Positions 62,777-64,000 of a stretch of 64,000 bases of DNA are shown here, piece after piece. Positions within the stretch are counted from its first letter, which is position 1. Each line of letters opens with the position of its first letter. The notes below the pieces were generated by a model. It did no database searches, had not been told where the DNA came from, and saw only the letters and a list, made by a program, of their open reading frames with translations. A program made the position numbers and the translations under genes. Source of the DNA: BS750m-G69 sp964441235 (GTDB lineage Bacteria > Fidelibacterota > UBA2242); the NCBI GenBank assembly GCA_964441235.1, contig CAYTUQ010000006.1, positions 1-64,000 on the forward strand, read 5' to 3'.

Positions 62777-64000
62777 ATGAAAAAATATATCCTAATATTA
62801 TTACTGGCGGTATCAACTTATGCACAAAAGATTTTAATACCTATGGATGTTTCTCAAACTGATCATTTGAAAGCTTATGGAGTAACATACTGGGTTCTTA
62901 AACAGGGAGTAAATGTTGAGTGGCTTTTAAACTATCGTGGTGGTTCGTTCCTTATGGATTTGTATCCAGGTATTATTAAAGAGTTGCGTCTTCGAGGAGT
63001 TTCTTTTGAGGAGCCGAATCCAGCACAGGTTCTACAGATTTATTCTACTATCGATGAGAGCAATATGGACATTGCTTTACTGGAAAAGGCTGCTAAAATT
63101 GCTATATATTCACCACCAAATAAACAGCCATGGGATGATGCCGTTACACTTGCTCTAACTTATGCAGAAATAGATTATGTTGTAATATGGGATGAAGAAG
63201 TATTAAACGGCAAACTGCCTGAATATGATTGGCTGCACCTGCATCATGAGGATTTTACAGGGCAGTACGGGAAATTTTACGCAACTTACAGGAATCAGGA
63301 TTGGTATAAAAAACAGAAAGCGGAATTTGAAGCAATGGCTGCTAAATTGGGATTTAATAAAGTTTCTGAAGAGAAAAAAGCAGTTGCAAGGGCTATAAAA
63401 AAATATGTGGGACAAGGAGGATTTTTATTCGCAATGTGTTCGGCTACAGATGCTTTGGATATTGCATTAGCGGCGGAGGGTGTTGATATTGTTGCATCGG
63501 TTTTCGATGGTGATCCTGTAAACCCTCATGCAAATGAGAAGTTAGATTTTTCAAAGACATTTGCATTTGAAAATTTTAAATTATACACCGATCCAATGCT
63601 TTATGAGTATTCGGATATTGACTATCCGCCAAGTTTCCAACCGATAGCTCCGGGAGCAGAAGCAGATTACTTTACTCTTTTTGATTTCTCTGCGAAGTAT
63701 GACCCTGTACCGGCAATGCTTACACAGGATCATGCAGGAGTTGTTAAGGGGTTTATGGGGCAGACTACCGGATTCAGGCGTGATAAAATAAAAAAGCATG
63801 TTATCATTCTTGGTGAGGTAGAAGGTGGGGAACAGGTGAAATATATTCATGGGAATTATGGAAAAGGTACCTTCACTTTTTTAGGTGGTCATGATCCGGA
63901 AGATTACAGGCATTATGTAGGTGATCCACCGACGCGATTAGAACTGCATAAAAATTCGCCTGGATACAGGTTAATTTTGAATAATGTTCTTTTTCCATCA
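62777..64000 (+). CDS. Secreted protein of the DUF4159/DUF4175 cluster, 3' end cut by the window
   Basis: 408 codons to the window edge with no stop. The ATG at 62777 starts a signal peptide ('KKYILILLLAVSTYAQ'); the mature part begins 'KILIPMDVSQTDHLKAYGVT' and 'WLLNYRGGSFLMDLY'. A class I glutamine-amidotransferase-like region lies at ~210-240, with a nucleophile-elbow-like Cys in 'GGFLFAMCSATDALD', and 'GTFTFLGGHDPEDYRHY' near 380. I recall this family being labelled 'asparagine synthetase B' in databases, but it shows no AsnB ATP-pyrophosphatase domain, so that name should not be trusted. It is the fourth gene of the unit, 22 bp after the TPR gene. Confidence 0.8.
   Translation, partial: MKKYILILLLAVSTYAQKILIPMDVSQTDHLKAYGVTYWVLKQGVNVEWLLNYRGGSFLMDLYPGIIKELRLRGVSFEEPNPAQVLQIYSTIDESNMDIALLEKAAKIAIYSPPNKQPWDDAVTLALTYAEIDYVVIWDEEVLNGKLPEYDWLHLHHEDFTGQYGKFYATYRNQDWYKKQKAEFEAMAAKLGFNKVSEEKKAVARAIKKYVGQGGFLFAMCSATDALDIALAAEGVDIVASVFDGDPVNPHANEKLDFSKTFAFENFKLYTDPMLYEYSDIDYPPSFQPIAPGAEADYFTLFDFSAKYDPVPAMLTQDHAGVVKGFMGQTTGFRRDKIKKHVIILGEVEGGEQVKYIHGNYGKGTFTFLGGHDPEDYRHYVGDPPTRLELHKNSPGYRLILNNVLFPS

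Noticed and set aside
62777..64000. Calling the last gene asparagine synthetase B
   Set aside because: The visible 408 residues have a signal peptide and a GATase-like elbow but no N-terminal catalytic Cys2 or synthetase domain.

Overview
The window looks like a chromosomal scaffold from an AT-rich, Gram-negative bacterium of the FCB (Fibrobacteres-Chlorobi-Bacteroidetes) superphylum, outside Bacteroidetes proper. Candidates are lineages such as Calditrichota, KSB1, Marinimicrobia or Ignavibacteria; this is inference from gene content, not a database match. Pointers are secreted proteins ending in a C-terminal sorting-type domain with the 'NFPNPFN' signature, a PorV/PorQ-family outer-membrane protein, a TonB-dependent receptor with a carboxypeptidase-regulatory-like head, a DUF4159-DUF4175-TPR cluster, and a bacterial geranylgeranylglyceryl phosphate synthase. 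Several genes have strong AGGAGG-type ribosome binding sites, unlike most Bacteroidetes. Scaffold status is shown by one run of exactly 100 N (10360-10459).

Layout. 1-8.4 kb: a PHP-family gene on the minus strand, then a tight plus-strand housekeeping operon (efp, accB, accC, gcvH, gcvPA, GGGP synthase, gmhA, xerD) behind a consensus-like promoter. 8.4-17.6 kb: minus-strand secreted proteins, including a ~2,080-residue modular exoprotein with six 270-bp repeats, a truncated near-identical duplicate of its N-terminal part, a small sorting-domain protein and a frameshifted gene. 17.6-21.7 kb: a rearranged zone where a ~550-bp segment carrying the front of an M50 protease gene is duplicated; the two copies flank two toxin-antitoxin modules, and the upstream protease copy is dead. 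21.9-27.3 kb: ftcD, a GxxExxY gene split by a 220-bp MITE-like insertion, mutL, and a miaA without a canonical start codon. 27.4-32.1 kb: an accessory island with a dead tyrosine integrase, two attC-like sites that bracket an unrecognised two-gene unit, then a small DUF6506-like gene and a MATE exporter. 32.1-45.5 kb: six plus-strand genes for secreted, lipid-anchored and outer-membrane proteins. 46-53 kb: a CAU tRNA and minus-strand housekeeping genes (rsmA, tatD, metG, ricT, holB, an envC-like gene). 53-64 kb: a cNMP-binding protein, an AI-2E family transporter, a broken envelope gene and the DUF4159/DUF4175/TPR cluster, running off the right edge.

How the genes work together. The first operon mixes translation (EF-P), fatty-acid initiation (biotin carrier and carboxylase), one-carbon metabolism (glycine cleavage H and P1), lipid-headgroup chemistry (GGGPS), heptose synthesis (GmhA) and chromosome-dimer resolution (Xer). 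The 33-45 kb block reads as a surface secretion or uptake unit: TonB receptor, PorV-like barrel, two lipoproteins and two large exported proteins. The 47-53 kb block is a classic information-processing cluster.

The best candidate for an undescribed system is the two-gene unit at 27903-30033. Its reading frames overlap, I recognise neither product, and it sits between two attC-like sites next to an integrase remnant, as expected for a mobile integron cassette.
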